Assembly (NCBI GenBank): GCA_963681975.1
Contig: OY820613.1
Span: 2,852,001-2,916,000, forward strand
Origin: JANELJ01 sp024511395
GTDB lineage: Bacteria; Pseudomonadota; Gammaproteobacteria; GRL18
Direction of reading: 5' to 3'
DNA length: 64,000 nt
Of this stretch, positions 1 to 8,499 are shown in pieces. Both the position numbers and the translations under genes were made by a program. The notes under the pieces were generated by a model that was given only the letters and a program-made list of their open reading frames with translations, was not told the DNA's origin and searched no databases. Each line of letters begins with the position of its first letter. The stretch's first letter is position 1.

Positions 1-459
1 GAATACGATTTAATCATTACCGACCTGATTGTGGAAGGCAGACTGAACGGCATGGGCTTAATCCGTGAAATACGCAAAATTTATCCCGACCATTCCAAAC
101 TGCCTATCCTGGTGGTATCTGGTTACGATGCCCCCCGACGCATTGAGCTGCTACGTATTGGCGCCAATGACTACATTGTTAAGCCACTTATCAAACAGGA
201 ACTCAGTGCTCGCCTGAGTAACCTGATCACCACCAAGCAGCTGTTTGATCAGGTTAAAATTCAGCAGGAGTAGTTATTCAACCTAGCCATGACCGATCAG
301 CTGACCGGTCTGTATAACCGCCATTCACTCAGTCATCTGCTGCCTAAATATTTTAACTCCACATCCGGTCACACTACTCCCTTAAGCCTGATGGTGCTGG
401 ATATCGATCATTTTAAGCATATTAATGATACCTACGGCCATACCTGCGGAGACGATGTA
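1..459 (+). pseudogene. Receiver-GGDEF response regulator, N-terminal part (interrupted)
   Basis: The reading frame is open from the first base of the window. It encodes the second half of a CheY-like receiver: the phosphoacceptor Asp lies in IITDLIVEG (codon 22-24) and the conserved Lys in DYIVKPL. A short linker then leads to the start of a GGDEF domain (MTDQLTGLYNRHS, LDIDHFKHINDTYGH). An in-frame TAG at 271-273 interrupts the linker; CAG to TAG is the simplest origin. The gene is cut at 459 by IS5-like copy A and resumes in the same frame at 1918. Intact relatives are diguanylate cyclases making cyclic di-GMP in response to phosphorylation. The true start lies outside the window. Confidence 0.85.
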
Positions 460-1917
460 GTCCGACCTGAATAAATCATAGCACATTGATTTATAAAGAA
501 ATATTGCTTGATTATGGGTGTTAAATTTGCAGGTTTTTGGTAAAATAAGCCTTATTACCTTGCAAATTTCCAGACCAGAATGAAGCCAGAGAAACAGCCA
601 AAAATACCTCAGGAAGACCTGTTCAGGATGCGCCCTGAAAACATGCTGGACATAAACCATGAGTTGATTAAGTTATCAAAACACATAGACCGGGAAAGTC
701 CTGATAAAGAATGGGGTGCTCTGTTTGTATCCACTAAAGGTGCTCCTGCCATACGCACTCGTTTGATTGCAGGATTGCATTACCTGAAACACCTGCATGA
801 TTTATCAGATGAACAGGTAGTAAAAGGCTGGACGGAAAATCCGTACTGGCAGTATTTTTGTGGTGAAGAATACTTTCAGCATAAAATGCCTATACACCCT
901 ACGACCATGACCAAATGGCGTAACCGGCCGGGTAAATCAGGCAGTGAAAAATTACTGATTGAAACCATTAAAGCCTGACTAAAGAGTAAAACTATCAAGC
1001 CAGGCAGTTTAAAGAAAGTCACGGTAGATACTACCGTACAGGAAAAGAACATCGCTTTTCCAACCGATTCAAAGCTCCTGAACAAAGCCAGAGAAAACCT
1101 GGTTAAACTGTCCAAAGAGCACGGTATTAAACTGCGTCAGAACTATAATCGGGTTGGGCCGCAATATGTACTAATGGCCAGTCGTTATACTCATGCAAAA
1201 CAGTTTAAACGCATGAAGAAAATGAACAATAAACTGAAATCCCGTTTAGGTCGTGTTAAACGGGATATTGAACGACAACTGCCCAACTATTCCGTTGATA
1301 TTCAGTCTCTGTTTGAAGTAGCTCTAAAACAGGCTCAGAAACTGATTGAGCAGGAGCAGCACAGTAAGAACAAGCTTTACAGTTTACATGCACCTGAAGT
1401 CGAGTGTATCAGTAAAGGCAAAGCTCATAAGCCTTATGAATTTGGAGTTAAAACCAGTATCGCGGTAACTAACAAGGAAGGCTTTGTTATTGGCGCTCAA
1501 AGTTGTCCGGGCAATCCTTATGATGGACATACCTTACTGCCACAACTGGAACAAATAAAACAGTTTACAGCCGTACAGCCGGAACAGTGCTTTGTTGACC
1601 GGGGTTATCGTGGACATGAAGTAAAAGACACTAAAGTTTTTATCTCAGGTCAGAAGCGAGGCGTTACCCGAAGTATTAAAAAGGCATTAAAACGGCGCAG
1701 TGCGATTGAGCCTGAAATCGGTCATATGAAAAACGATGGCCGTTTAGACCGCTGCTACCTCAAAGGTGCAGTCGGTGATGCCATTAATGTGGTTATGGTA
1801 GCCGCTGGACATAACTTAAGAAAGATCCTCAATAAGCTCCGGCTTTTGTGGCTCAAAATTATTTCCGGTTTGATGGGATATTTTATCAAACTTAAAACGG
1901 TATTATTCAGGTTGAAC
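460..1917 (+). mobile_element. IS5-like element, copy A (40 bp shorter than the full length)
   Basis: The left end reads GTCCGACCTGAATAA and the right end is the inverted TTATTCAGGTTGAAC. The element is flanked by an exact 6-bp target duplication, GATGTA (454-459 and 1918-1923). Compared with the 1,498-bp copies it lacks 40 bp near the 3' end of the transposase (between TTTTATCAAA and CTTAAAACGG). IS length plus duplication is a multiple of three, so the host frame continues on the far side. Confidence 0.9.
580..1917 (+). pseudogene. IS5-like transposase, copy A (nonsense, 3' deletion)
   Basis: Same protein as the intact 447-residue copies, but codon 133 is TGA (976-978, GGA in other copies). 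The 40-bp deletion removes the normal C-terminus and stop, so the frame runs out of the IS and on through the GGDEF half of the host gene to 2244. The catalytic Asp and Glu of the second half are still present. It cannot make a normal transposase. Confidence 0.9.
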
Positions 1918-2244
1918 GATGTACTGAAAAAATTCGGCCAGCTGATTAGCTCCAGTTTTCGTTCTGAAGACCTGGTGGCCCGTTATGGTGGAGAGGAATT
2001 TGTAGTGCTGATGGCTCATGCCCCCATTGAACATGCCCTGGAAAAAGCCGAAGAACTCCGCAAATATATTGAGAGCCACTTGATAGAAGGGCTTAAAATC
2101 ACCATAAGTATAGGCATAGCCAGTGCGGACAGTCATGCCGCCTTTGAAACCTTGTTTAATCAGGCAGACAGTGCCCTGTATAATGCCAAGAACAGCGGCC
2201 GGAACCAGACCATTATTTATCCGGTTAATTCCATTGCAGTTTAA
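1918..2244 (+). pseudogene. GGDEF domain, C-terminal part of the interrupted cyclase
   Basis: Continues the frame left at 459. It carries the active-site loop GGEEF (about 1988-2002) and, five residues before it, an RxxD allosteric inhibition motif (RSED), followed by the usual GGDEF C-terminus (SIGIASADS, FNQADSALYNAKNSGRNQ). Because copy A lost its stop codon, this segment is now fused in frame behind the second half of the transposase (open from 1174 to 2244). Without the IS the protein would be a normal receiver-GGDEF diguanylate cyclase. Confidence 0.88.
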
Positions 2245-2289
2245 AAATGATTGTCCTCTGGTTAACTTGCACTGATTACGCCCATTAAC

Positions 2290-2770
2290 CCCAGGAATAC
2301 TACGCCGATTATTGATCCTGCTACTGCCCTGCCCGGACGAACTGAAGCCATGCCCGTTAATAACAATCATTTTATTAACCAGCATCCGCTGCAGCGGGCA
2401 GACCGGACATAATGAAGTGGTGCTGGTGGTTTTTGACCCGCAACAGACCCGTTACCAGGGTTTACTTAAACTGTTCTGGGAAAGTCATAATCCAACCCAG
2501 AGCATGCGTCAGGGTAATGATCGCGGCACTCAGTACCGCTCAGGTATTTATACCTTTTCCGAACAGCAGCAGAAGCAGGCTCTGGCTAGCCGTGAGCACT
2601 ATCAGCAGTGGCTAAATACTCATGGGTTTGGAGAAATTACCACTGAGATCCTGCCTGCCGGCACGTTTTACTATGCCAAAGACTACCATCAGCAGTACCT
2701 GACCAAAAATCCGGGCGTCTATTACGGACTTGGTGGGATTGGTGTGGCTTATCAGGACGAGCTGTCCTGA
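2290..2770 (+). pseudogene. msrA: Peptide methionine sulfoxide reductase A, internally deleted
   Basis: Two MsrA pieces lie in different frames. The first (about 2308-2385) reads IIDPATALPGRTEAMPVNNN, matching the N-terminal PADALPGR region. The second (about 2385-2770) reads CSGQTGHNEVVLVVFDP and continues through GNDRGTQYRSGIYTF to the end. The segment between, which holds the catalytic Cys in the GCFWG motif, is missing (by comparison with E. coli MsrA, roughly 40-50 codons). MsrA reduces methionine-S-sulfoxide in proteins; this copy cannot. Its 3' end overlaps the convergent gene at 2752 by 19 bp. Confidence 0.85.
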
Positions 2771-3114
2771 GGTTCCTTACACATTAACCAAGCAAAGATC
2801 CCGGTAGCCAGAAAAGGCAGGATAGCCAGATACAGGTTCAGCTCAAAGGAACAGAATAAGCCTTTTGAATAACAATTCCAGCCATTGCTCAGGCCAGACA
2901 TCCAGGCCAGAGCCGGTACCGGAATACCGGAATGTTCACCATATAACAATAAACCGGGTGCCAGAAAAACCGCTAGGTAGGTACTGCGCCAGAAACAGGA
3001 CACCTGATGCTTAATAAGCCATTTTCTACCCCATAAAACCAGGACAATATAAACCAGCAGCGCCAGCACCAGGGCGCCTATAACGACTAGGCCACTATTC
3101 AAAATTGACCTCAC
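2752..3114 (-). CDS. Small integral membrane protein of unknown function
   Basis: 120 residues with about three hydrophobic segments: residues 7-28 (GLVVIGALVLALLVYIVLVL), about 45-60, and about 92-112 (NLYLAILPFLATGIFAWLM). Basic residues follow the first helix (WGRKWLIKH). I recognise no family motif. It is convergent with msrA and divergent from the exported protein at 3132, with only about 17 bp between the starts, so promoters would overlap. The intact frame and hydrophobic pattern favour a real gene. Confidence 0.6.
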   Translation of the reverse strand: MRSILNSGLVVIGALVLALLVYIVLVLWGRKWLIKHQVSCFWRSTYLAVFLAPGLLLYGEHSGIPVPALAWMSGLSNGWNCYSKGLFCSFELNLYLAILPFLATGIFAWLMCKEPQDSSS

Positions 3115-3131
3115 ATAAAAGGAAATTACTC

Positions 3132-3513
3132 ATGTTGCGCATTTTATCCTTATCTTTGATTATTACAAGCTTCCTGCTGTCTCTCGCTGCTTTTGCAGGA
3201 CAGGTCAGTATTGAGAACGCCCAGATTAGCCCCCTTGGTGGACAGCAATACCGTTTTGACGTTACCTTGAAACATCAGGACAGCGGCTGGGATCATTATG
3301 CTGATCGCTGGGATATACTCTCACCAGACGGCGTTCTGCTGGCAACCCGCACCCTGTCACCCGCATGTTAATGAACAGCCGTTTACCCGCTCATTAACTG
3401 TGACACTGCCGTCAGGCATAGGTTCCGTTGTAATTAGGGCCCATGATAGTGTTCATGGTTATGCTAAACAGACACTGAAAGTTGACGTACTGAAAAACAA
3501 CCAGAAATTATAA
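3132..3513 (+). pseudogene. Exported protein, frameshifted
   Basis: Start chosen at ATG 3132 (MLRILSLSLIITSFLLSLAA), preceded by AAAGGAAA, which gives a clear Sec signal peptide ending near AAFAGQ. The first frame runs to a stop at 3371. The homologous continuation, HPHVNEQPFTRSLTVTLP to the end at 3513, is in the next frame. A 2-nt deletion near 3356 (ACC CTG T-- CAC CCG) explains the shift. The secreted beta-rich protein resembles a conserved periplasmic family of unknown role; I do not know its function. Confidence 0.7.
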
Positions 3514-3516
3514 TTG

Positions 3517-3954
3517 CTACGTCCGGTTAAATTTCTTTCCCAGAAGACTATCAACAGACAATGGGCTGGGACCATACAGAATATAAACCAGTATCATGGC
3601 ACCCCAGAGCATATGATCCATCATCCCCACCATATTGTAATAGTCGGTTAATGAATAGGCATAGGCCGCTACAGCATTAAGAATAAACAGGCCAATAGCG
3701 GCTGGGCGGGTCAGGAGGCCGATAAGCAGCATAAGCGACAATATTAATTCTCCGGCCGTGGCGGTATAAGCGGCTATCTCTGGGGGCAGCAGGGGCACAG
3801 AGTATTCATAGGCAAACAGATCTAGGGTGGACTGCCAAGACTGAATTTTTACCATACCAGACTGGAAGAAAACTTTCAGAAGATACAGCCGTACCAGTAA
3901 ATCAAAGCCGTGCAGCATAATGTCGCTGCGGGAAAACAGGAATTTTTTTATCAT
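3517..3954 (-). CDS. DoxX family membrane protein
   Basis: About 145 residues from ATG 3954, chosen because AAGGA lies 7-8 nt upstream; an in-frame ATG at 3981 has no such site. The protein has four hydrophobic segments and DoxX features: RLYLLKVFFQSGMVKI near the start, LLTRPAAIGLFILNAVAAYAYS, and DHMLWGAMILVYILYGPSPLSVD at the end. DoxX proteins are small quinone-interacting or redox-linked membrane proteins and often sit in bufferin (DUF2282/DUF692/DUF2063) operons. The bufA1-like gene lies just upstream on the same strand, so the two are probably co-transcribed. Confidence 0.85.
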   Translation of the reverse strand: MIKKFLFSRSDIMLHGFDLLVRLYLLKVFFQSGMVKIQSWQSTLDLFAYEYSVPLLPPEIAAYTATAGELILSLMLLIGLLTRPAAIGLFILNAVAAYAYSLTDYYNMVGMMDHMLWGAMILVYILYGPSPLSVDSLLGKKFNRT

Positions 3955-4065
3955 TATAATATCCTTATATAATGGCTGCACTTCATTTAGGTAAGTGCAT
4001 GTGGTTTGCGGTTTGTCGTATGTGCGGACTGCGTGTAAGCTGTTTTACGGGTAATTGACTGAGGT

Positions 4066-4317
4066 TTATTTTACCCCTTTACTGCCTGCAATTTTTTTAC
4101 AGGTACCTTCAGGCACATAAACCCACTCATCGGGATCAGCATCAGTCTTGGACATACCGGCACAGGCATGCTTGCTGGTACCACAGTCATTCATACCGGC
4201 TTTAGCAATACCCTTGCACTTTTCAAAGCCGGGCTTTCCGGCATGGGCCGTTGCTCCCATCATGGCAAAAGCCACTGCAAATAAACCGATTAATGTAGTT
4301 TTTTTAGAGTTTCCCAT
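4066..4317 (-). CDS. BufA1-type (DUF2282) bufferin precursor peptide
   Basis: 83 residues from ATG 4317, chosen for the AAGGA site 8 nt upstream and because it opens a clean signal peptide (MGNSKKTTLIGLFAVAFAMM, cleavage near AHA). The mature part carries the four cysteines of the DUF2282 family: FEKCKGIAKAGMNDC, HACAGMSK and PEGTCKK. Family members are periplasmic ribosomally made metallophores whose cysteines are modified by a DUF692 enzyme with a DUF2063 partner. Here the only neighbour of that system is the DoxX gene 111 bp downstream; no DUF692 or DUF2063 gene is present in the window. Confidence 0.85.
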   Translation of the reverse strand: MGNSKKTTLIGLFAVAFAMMGATAHAGKPGFEKCKGIAKAGMNDCGTSKHACAGMSKTDADPDEWVYVPEGTCKKIAGSKGVK

Positions 4318-4465
4318 ATTATTTTCCTTTTTGTTTAGTAAGCTGTTTAAAAATGCTTTATTACTGACTTGTCCTATAAGACCCGGATAGTTACAAAAAA
4401 GTTTCAATCTTTTTTTGTAACTACTCCATTCAGCGTGTATTAAGTATAAATAATGCATCATCGGT

Positions 4466-4558
4466 CAGGGCCGGATCATACTTTGCTCAAAAAACAACCA
4501 GAAATTAAATTGAACTAATTTGAAAGATGAGGCTCAGATCTTTAAAGTAAGCATTTGG
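4466..4558 (+). mobile_element. Left-end remnant of an ISAs1-family element
   Basis: Starts CAGGGCCGGATCATACTTTG and matches bases 40155-40249, the left end of the ISAs1 copy further on, through ATTTGG. It then switches abruptly into the middle of an IS5-like transposase at 4559. No ISAs1 coding sequence is left here, so this is an IS end stranded by a deletion or rearrangement. Confidence 0.85.
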
Positions 4559-5009
4559 TGTTCAGGATGCGCCTTGAAAACATGCTGGACATAAACCATG
4601 AGTTGATTAAGTTATCAAAACACATAGACCGGGAAAGTCCTGATAAAGAATGGGGTGCTCTGTTTGTATCCACTAAAGGTGCTCCTGCCATACGCACTCG
4701 ATTGATTGCAGGATTGCATTACCTGAAACACCTTCATGATTTATCAGATGAACAGGTAGTAAAAGGCTGGACAGAAAATCCGTACTGGCAGTATTTCTGT
4801 GGTGAAGAATACTTTCAGCATAAGATGCCCATACACTCTACGACCATGACTAAATGGCGTAACCAGCCAGGTAAATCAGGCAGTGAAAAATTACTGATTG
4901 AAACCATTAAAGCCGGACTAAAGAGTAAAACTATCAAGCCAGGCAGTTTAAAGAAAGTCACGGTAGATACGTGAGCGCCAATTAATCCCACATTGATCTG
5001 CTACCCCAC

Positions 5010-6575
5010 CTACTGTAACGCCTGAATTTTTTCAGCACACAACCAGGGCAGTAAAGCATCAAATGCTTCAGGCTCTGCATGACGCCCCAGCCTGGGTAAC
5101 TCTGTCAGAATGTAACGGATATAAGCAAAGGGCTCCGGTTTATTGGCTTTGGCCGTTTCAATTAAACTGTAAAGCGTCGCACTGGCCATAGCACCATTGG
5201 GTGTCTGACTGAACAGCCAGTTTTTTCTGCCAATCACAAACGGTTTGATGCGCCGTTCGGCGGCATTATTATCAATCTCCGGATGACTATCTTCAATGTA
5301 GCAGGTTAACTGAGTCCATTGATTTAAAGCATAATGAATGGCCTTGCCCGGAAGTTGTTTGGGCGGTACCTGCTCAGCGGATTTATCCAGCCATTGCTTA
5401 AACTGATTTAATATGGGCTGACTTTTCTTTTGACGAACAAGATAACGCTGCTCTGCACTCATGGTTTTGCACTGCTTTTCAATGGCATACAGTTTGGCAA
5501 TGGTGTTAAGTGCCATATGAGCCTTGCCGGGTTTCACGTTTTTACCCTTAAGGGCTTTAATCACCTCATCAAACTTACGCCAGGCATGAGCCCGGCAACC
5601 GACAGAGACAATGCCACTTTGCGGGGCACACACCTGGGCATAACCACTATAGCCATCGGTTTGAAGATATTGACCTTTAAAATCCTGCAGGTAGTTTTTG
5701 GCAAACAGCCCACTGCGCCCGGGCTGATAATCATAAATAATAACAGGTGGAGATACACCGCTACTGCCACTTTGGTACAACCACATACAGGACTGACTTT
5801 GTGCCTTTCTTCCCGGTTCATTGAGCACCTGAACCGGAGTTTCATCGGCCTGGATAATGGATTGCTGTAACTGATAATGAATAAGTCGTTGCAACAGAGG
5901 TTGACTTAGTTAGGCTGTTTTTATCATCCGGTTAGCCATGCTGGTGCGGTTAATATCAATGTTCAGACGTTTAAATATGGCTTCCTGTCGATACAGGGGT
6001 AAGGCATCGGTATATCTGGCAACGGCAATATGGGCCAGTAAGCCAGGTGATGCAATACTCTTTTCAATGGGCTGAGCCGGTTCAGACGCTGTTTTAATGC
6101 CATTGTCACACTGACGGCAGGCGTATTTGACCCGAATGTGTTCTATAACTTTAATCTGCGCCGGAATGATATCCGGTTGTTCAGAGGTGTCTTCTCCGAT
6201 TTCATGCAAAGCATGACCACAGCCGCAAACCTGCTCGCTTTTGGGTAATTCGTAACGAATTTGCTCTCCGGGCAGGTCTTTAGGTAAGGGTTTGCGACCG
6301 GGCTTTTTCCGGGTATAGGTAATGGTGATTTGAGCAGAGTCTGCTTCTGTATCATCCTGATGGGCGCGTTCTTCTTCCGCTATAATGCTTTCGGCTTCAT
6401 TAAACAGCTCGGCCTGTGTATCGGGCTTTTCAGAAGAACGACCAAAGCGTTTATGTTGTAACAGGTTAAACTGCTCTTCATAAAACCGGACTTTGGTTTC
6501 TAAATCCACTATCCTGGATTGCAGTTGAGCAATGGTTTTGTCGGTTGATGCGGCAGTGGAAGCCTTTGATTTCAT
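5010..6575 (-). pseudogene. tnpC: IS66 TnpC transposase, nonsense mutated
   Basis: Start taken at MKSKASTAASTDKT (6575). The N-terminal half has the coiled coil and the zinc-finger-like CGCGHALHEIGED / CRQCDNG cysteines; the C-terminal half has the DDE core (IQADETPVQV, DGYSGY, DNNAAERRIKPFVIGRKNW) and the IS66 C-terminal domain. The two halves are in the same frame but separated by TAA at 5910-5912 (probably GAA to TAA). Full length would be about 521 residues. Confidence 0.9.
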
Positions 6576-6706
6576 GGGATGTATTATATTACAAAAAGAA
6601 GGATAATTCACTGTTAAATCAATGTATTATGTGTTTTTGTCTGGTTTTTTTGAGTGCTTTTTTACTGTTGTTATTTGCTTTGATAATACACTCCGTTATT
6701 AATTTA

Positions 6707-7063
6707 TCAGCTAATATGCGTATAGTTCAGTCGGGGGTGAGCCTGAACTTTTTCAATGTTTAAACCATCCGGAAGCCAGTTTAATTCCCGCTGAGTTAAA
6801 CTGACAGAGGTCTGTCCTCTTAACTCAGGCCATTTAAAGCGCCCCTTTTCCAGACGCTTATAATACAGCCAGAAACCATTATTATCCCGGTGCAGAATTT
6901 TAAGTTTATCCCGGCTACGATTACAAAAGACAAACAGGCTGGCGCTGAAAACATCCTGCTGCAGAACTTCAGAAACCAGCAGGCTTAATCCGTTTATGCT
7001 CTTTCTCATATCGGTGGCACCACAGGCCAGGTAAACCTGAGTGTTTTGATTAACACGCAACAT
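6707..7063 (-). CDS. tnpB: IS66 accessory protein TnpB
   Basis: 118 residues with the IS66 Orf2 signature: YLACGATDMRKSINGLSLLV, FVFCNRSRDKLKILHRDNNG and FWLYYKRLEKGRFKWP. It lies 4 bp after tnpA on the same strand and is needed with TnpA for transposition of IS66 elements. Intact in this copy. Confidence 0.92.
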   Translation of the reverse strand: MLRVNQNTQVYLACGATDMRKSINGLSLLVSEVLQQDVFSASLFVFCNRSRDKLKILHRDNNGFWLYYKRLEKGRFKWPELRGQTSVSLTQRELNWLPDGLNIEKVQAHPRLNYTHIS

Positions 7064-7067
7064 TAAG

Positions 7068-7361
7068 CTATTTCAGTAAAGACAGTACTTGCATAAAGGT
7101 TGGCTGCTCAAAGCCTGGCTGGATTTCCAGACTTAAACCATTGGGCAGGTTTAAAATCAGACCTGAAACGGTCTTATCCTGAACAACCTGCACCGGTATT
7201 AAGCTCTCACTATCATCTGACTGCCTCAGAAATTTGGCTTTGTAGTAACTGAACATATGGGTTTTAAGGTTGTGCTGCTGACAGTATTGCTTCTGAGTCA
7301 GGCCGCTGGACTGCCAGGCCTGTAGGTGGGTGCGCATTTCTTCATCTCGTTCGTGGGGCAT
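7068..7361 (-). CDS. tnpA: IS66 accessory protein TnpA
   Basis: 97 residues. The N-terminal helix-turn-helix region reads MRTHLQAWQSSGLTQKQYCQ, typical of IS66 TnpA, followed by a variable C-terminus ending VLSLLK. First gene of the element; followed closely by tnpB. Confidence 0.88.
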   Translation of the reverse strand: MPHERDEEMRTHLQAWQSSGLTQKQYCQQHNLKTHMFSYYKAKFLRQSDDSESLIPVQVVQDKTVSGLILNLPNGLSLEIQPGFEQPTFMQVLSLLK

Positions 7362-8450
7362 AGGGTTACCTTTTATGATTATGAAATTATAAAAAGTAAT
7401 AGTTTGAAGGATTTTAAGGGGTGGGGGTAGGTGGGATTATTTGGCGCTTACGTAGATACTACCGTACAGGAAAAGAACATCGCTTTTCCAACTGATTCAA
7501 AGCTCCTGAACAAAGCCAGAGAAAACCTGGTTAAACTGTCCAAAGAGCACGGTATTAAACTGCGCCAGAACTATAATCGGGTTGGGCCGCAATATGCACT
7601 AATGGCCAGTCGTTATGCACATGCAAAACAGTTTAAACGCATGAAGAAAATGAACAATAAACTGAAATCCCGTTTAGGTCGTGTTAAACGGGATATTGAA
7701 CGACAACTGCCCAACTATTCTGTTGATATTCAGTCTCTGTTTGAAGTAGCTCTAAAACAGGCTCAGAAACTGATTGAGCAGGAGCAGCACAGTAAGAACA
7801 AGCTTTACAGTTTACATGCACCGGAAGTCGAGTGTATCACAGTAAAGGCAAAGCTCATAAGCCTTATGAATTTGGTGTTAAAGCCAGTATCGCGGCAACC
7901 AATAAGGAAGGCTTTGTTATTGGTGCTCAAAGCTGTCCGGGCAATCCTTATGATGGACACACTCTACTGCCACAACTGGAACAGATAAAACAGTTTACAG
8001 CCGTACAACCGGAACAATGCTTTGTTGACCGGGGTTATCATGGACATGAAGTAAAAGATACGAAAGTTTTTATCTCAGGTCAGAAGCGAGGCGTTACCCG
8101 AAGTATTAAAAAGGCATTAAAACGACGCAGTGCGATTGAGCCTGAAATCGATCATATGAAAAATTATGGTCGTTTAGACCGCTGCTACCTCAAAGGCGCA
8201 GTCGGTGATGCCATTAATGTGGTTACGGTGGCCGCTGGTCATAACTTAAGAAAGATCCTCAATAAGCTCCGGCTTTTGTGGCTCAAAATTATTTCCGGTT
8301 TGATGGGGTCTTTTATCAAACCAGAACAATCAGCCGCTTTAAACCTGGCTTGATGTCAGGCTTAAAACGGTATTATTCAGGTTGAACTATTTAGGCAGCA
8401 ATTCCTCCAGACCTCATACCAATAAAATGGCTTAATTAATAATAATTCCT

Positions 8451-8473
8451 GTTCCCGCGCTCTGCGTGGGAAC
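8451..8473. repeat. REP-like hairpin / possible terminator
   Basis: GTTCCCGCG, a 5-base loop CTCTG and CGTGGGAAC form a 9-bp stem with one G:T pair. It lies 27 bp beyond the stop of the minus-strand response regulator. The motif resembles REP-type palindromes common between gammaproteobacterial genes. No long T-run follows, so a terminator role is only likely, not shown. Confidence 0.55.
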
Positions 8474-8499
8474 ACTTGGCAAATTCTGTTTTTATCCCT

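Larger units (their letters stand above)
4971..7451 (-). mobile_element. IS66-family element 1
   Basis: 2,481 bp bounded by GTGAGCGCCAA on the left and, inverted, GTAAGCGCCAAATAATCCC on the right. An exact 8-bp target duplication GTAGATAC (4963-4970 and 7452-7459) flanks it; 8 bp is the IS66 norm. It carries tnpA, tnpB and tnpC in the usual order on the minus strand. Confidence 0.93.
4559..8353 (+). pseudogene. IS5-like transposase, copy B (truncated, split, frameshifted)
   Basis: The N-terminal piece covers residues from about 15 to 150 and stops where IS66-1 enters, exactly at the first catalytic Asp codon region (VTVDT). The second piece runs 7460-8353 but carries an extra CA at about 7838 (TATCACAGTAAAGG against TATCAGTAAAGG), shifting the frame. 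It also has rare substitutions (DHMKNYGRLD) seen in no other copy here, so it is an older copy. Confidence 0.88.
4559..8387 (+). mobile_element. IS5-like element, copy B (left end lost, split by IS66-1)
   Basis: The left terminus and about 210 bp are missing: the element begins inside the transposase at TTCAGGATGCGCC. It is split at 4970 by IS66-1 and resumes at 7460, ending with TTATTCAGGTTGAAC at 8387. The right flank is TATTTA, a sequence used as target by other copies, but there is no matching left flank. Confidence 0.88.

Noticed and set aside
876..1115. 79-codon antisense frame (MDSLTRFSLALFRSFESVGK) that recurs within every IS5-like copy
   Set aside because: It repeats only because the IS repeats; it lies opposite the transposase DDE region with no start signal. 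The 67- and 77-codon antisense frames of the IS are rejected for the same reason.
5430..5870. 146-codon plus-strand frame inside IS66-1
   Set aside because: Antisense of the TnpC catalytic domain.
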